A DNA stretch of 6,600 nucleotides, taken from positions 1-6,600 of the forward strand of contig JACCVS010000788.1 of assembly GCA_013698055.1 (NCBI GenBank), written 5' to 3'. The DNA comes from Acidobacteriota bacterium. GTDB lineage: Bacteria; Acidobacteriota; Blastocatellia; Pyrinomonadales; Pyrinomonadaceae. Shown here one piece after another: positions 5,504 to 6,600 of this stretch; position 1 is the stretch's first letter; every line of letters starts with the position of its first letter. Under the pieces are notes generated by a model. The model was not told the DNA's origin. It was given only the letters and a program-made list of their open reading frames with translations, and searched no databases. The position numbers and the translations under genes were made by a program.

Positions 5504-6600
5504 CGCTTTATTTGTCTCTTCCAATTCAAAGTGCGGCGTTTGATCGCGCCCCAGACCTTCGACGCCGATTCCGGCGCTGATGCGGAAGCCGTTGCATTCG
5601 AGCGCGAGGTCTCTCAACTCTTTCGTATCTCGAACGTCCTTATCTTCCCAATCGTAAAAATTTTTCCACCTGCCCTTGAGGTTGAGCTTGGCAGCCAGCA
5701 CCGCGAGAAACTCATCCGGGCTTTCCCAGCGGTTCGTGACCGGATAGTTGATGCGGATATAGGAGAGGCGATTGTTCGTGAATTCGAGCGCAACGCTGTC
5801 CACGCCCGCGAGATAGGATTCGGCGGGCTGCCTGCCCAGAGCCTTGCCCGGAAGAAGGACATGGGAAACACCAGCATCGTCAGCGGGCTGTACATTGAGT
5901 GAAGGGAAGAGAGCCTGAGCCTGATTCACGCTCAGTCCCAGACGAAGTCCGGCAACGTCCGGCGCTTGAGACGAATTCAAGAGACATCGGCTCTCATGTT
6001 TCAGCAGGGATGATTGCGGTGCAGCGTCGCTCGTGCGATTCATTTGATTCATCTGTGCCGGGTCAACTTCGAGGCGGATGCGATTCGTGCGATAGTCTGC
6101 AATCGCCTGATAGTAAGCCAGCCGCGCCTCGGCATAGTTTGACTGCGCGTCTATCACGTCGAGGATCGTTCCCTTCTTGAGACGGTACGCAGCGAAGGTG
6201 AGAGTCAAACTTTGCTGCGCGGCTTCGGTTGCCGCTCTGGTCGTGGCGGCGCGCTCGATTGCCGAAAGAGCATTGGCGCGCGCCGTGTAGAATTCCTGCC
6301 TGAGTTGCTGCAAGGTGTTTTCGCGCTGCAAGTCCAGAGACTCGGCGCGCAATTTCCCCTGAGCTTCGCGGCTGCGGCTTGCTCCCCAGTTAAAGACGGG
6401 GATGTTCAGGCTGATGATGGCCTGGCCGCCTGAGTACCTGGTGAGCGGGCGAAAATCCGCTGCATCGAAACCGCCATTCAAGCTGTAGGTCAAATCCGGC
6501 CAAAGCTCGCGTCGCGCGATGCGGGCGTCTTCAAGTGCGGCGCGCTTGAGCGATTCAAGCTGGCTCAATTCCGGCCTGGTTTTAAGCAACTCCTCCGTGT
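5492..6600 (-). CDS. TolC-family outer-membrane efflux protein, C-terminal part, with an extra C-terminal domain (5' end outside window)
   Basis: The frame stays open to the right edge, so the N-terminal part, probably 200 or more residues, is missing. A TTG at 6587-6589 is internal (context TEELLKTRPEL) and is not a start. Numbering here begins at that codon. Residues 5-174 match the second half of a TolC-type outer-membrane factor: the RPEL motif opening a long helix, a beta segment near 32-42, SLNIPVFNWGASRSREA (60-76) and a long alpha-helical stretch to about 174, including LKKGTILDVIDAQSNYAEA. Such proteins form the outer-membrane exit duct of tripartite efflux pumps or type I secretion. 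After a polar linker (about 175-210) comes a domain of roughly 150 residues (212-360) starting GLRLGLSVNQAQALFPSL. It resembles stand-alone proteins of unknown function that I recall from Acidobacteriota. TolC C-termini are periplasmic, so the added domain should be too. The last codons (Gly-Lys-Gln-TAA) lie in the inverted repeat. The TolC call is firm; the role of the added domain is unknown. Confidence 0.88.
   Translation of the reverse strand, partial: TEELLKTRPELSQLESLKRAALEDARIARRELWPDLTYSLNGGFDAADFRPLTRYSGGQAIISLNIPVFNWGASRSREAQGKLRAESLDLQRENTLQQLRQEFYTARANALSAIERAATTRAATEAAQQSLTLTFAAYRLKKGTILDVIDAQSNYAEARLAYYQAIADYRTNRIRLEVDPAQMNQMNRTSDAAPQSSLLKHESRCLLNSSQAPDVAGLRLGLSVNQAQALFPSLNVQPADDAGVSHVLLPGKALGRQPAESYLAGVDSVALEFTNNRLSYIRINYPVTNRWESPDEFLAVLAAKLNLKGRWKNFYDWEDKDVRDTKELRDLALECNGFRISAGIGVEGLGRDQTPHFELEETNKAGKQ
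5510..5956 (-). other. Unrecognised C-terminal domain appended to the TolC-family protein
   Basis: This is the part of the TolC-family reading frame that the outer-membrane factor fold does not explain. It begins GLRLGLSVNQAQALFPSL, a pattern like the opening helix of small domains with a 'G-x-x-L-G-M/L-s-x-x-e/q-a' start. It continues with an alternating strand pattern (VDSVALEFTNNRLSYIRINY), a DEF-containing helix (PDEFLAVLAAKLNL), a W-rich segment (RWKNFYDWEDKD) and a final strand (CNGFRISAGIG) preceded by the helix TKELRDLALE. It has no export signal of its own, which fits delivery as part of the TolC chain. No function can be assigned. Confidence 0.6.

Noticed and set aside
5209..5529. 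Minus-strand open frame of 106 codons crossing the inverted repeat
   Set aside because: Its start region is simply translation of the heptamer repeats and the remainder is antisense to the kinase. Spurious frames of this kind are common over such repeats.
6043..6052. Internal ATG codons as the start of a separate gene for the added C-terminal domain
   Set aside because: No convincing ribosome binding site precedes either ATG, there is no stop codon between the two parts, and the product would lack an export signal.
6587..6589. TTG as a start for the TolC-family gene, with GGAGGAG just upstream
   Set aside because: The purine run directly abuts the TTG, leaving no room for normal spacing. 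The frame is open to the window edge, and the protein from here would be only the second half of a TolC-family fold.
1..6600. CRISPR array, tRNA or rRNA gene, transposon, prophage or multi-gene defence system
   Set aside because: No regularly spaced direct repeats, tRNA-like cloverleaf, rRNA sequence, transposase or phage gene was seen. The lone Uma2 nuclease is not evidence for a system.

Overview
The window looks like chromosomal DNA of a Gram-negative, moderately GC-rich bacterium (mid-50s percent GC by eye). An outer-membrane efflux protein implies two membranes. A Uma2-family nuclease, a secreted M1 aminopeptidase with a GGMEH motif and a cardiolipin-synthase-like protein with an HRE motif would fit Acidobacteriota (Blastocatellia-like). 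That placement rests on remembered family resemblance and is tentative.

Layout, left to right. Positions 1-806 (minus) hold the N-terminal 268 codons of a membrane-anchored phospholipase D/cardiolipin-synthase-like protein that runs off the left edge. Positions 865-1452 (minus) hold a complete Uma2-family (DUF820) putative endonuclease. Positions 1541-4303 (minus) hold a complete 920-residue M1 zinc aminopeptidase with an N-terminal export signal. These three genes are co-directional with gaps of 88 and 58 nt, so one transcript from the aminopeptidase downward is possible. Positions 4304-4446 are a divergent intergenic region. Positions 4447 (or 4438)-5439 (plus) encode a diacylglycerol/sphingosine-kinase-type lipid kinase. 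It converges on 5492-6600 (minus), the C-terminal part of a TolC-family outer-membrane factor that carries an extra C-terminal domain of about 150 residues and runs off the right edge.

The most distinctive feature is a 73-bp inverted repeat at 5431-5503. Its 30-bp arms match at 27 of 30 positions, and each arm consists of four degenerate tandem heptamers. Both convergent genes take their stop codons, and the preceding Gly-Lys codons, from this element.

Functionally, most of the genes are envelope-related: lipid phosphorylation or phosphatidyl transfer, periplasmic peptide hydrolysis and export across the outer membrane. The Uma2 gene is the outlier. I see no CRISPR array, tRNA, rRNA, transposase, phage gene or recognisable multi-gene defence system. 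The better candidates for something undescribed are the heptamer inverted repeat and the TolC C-terminal fusion.
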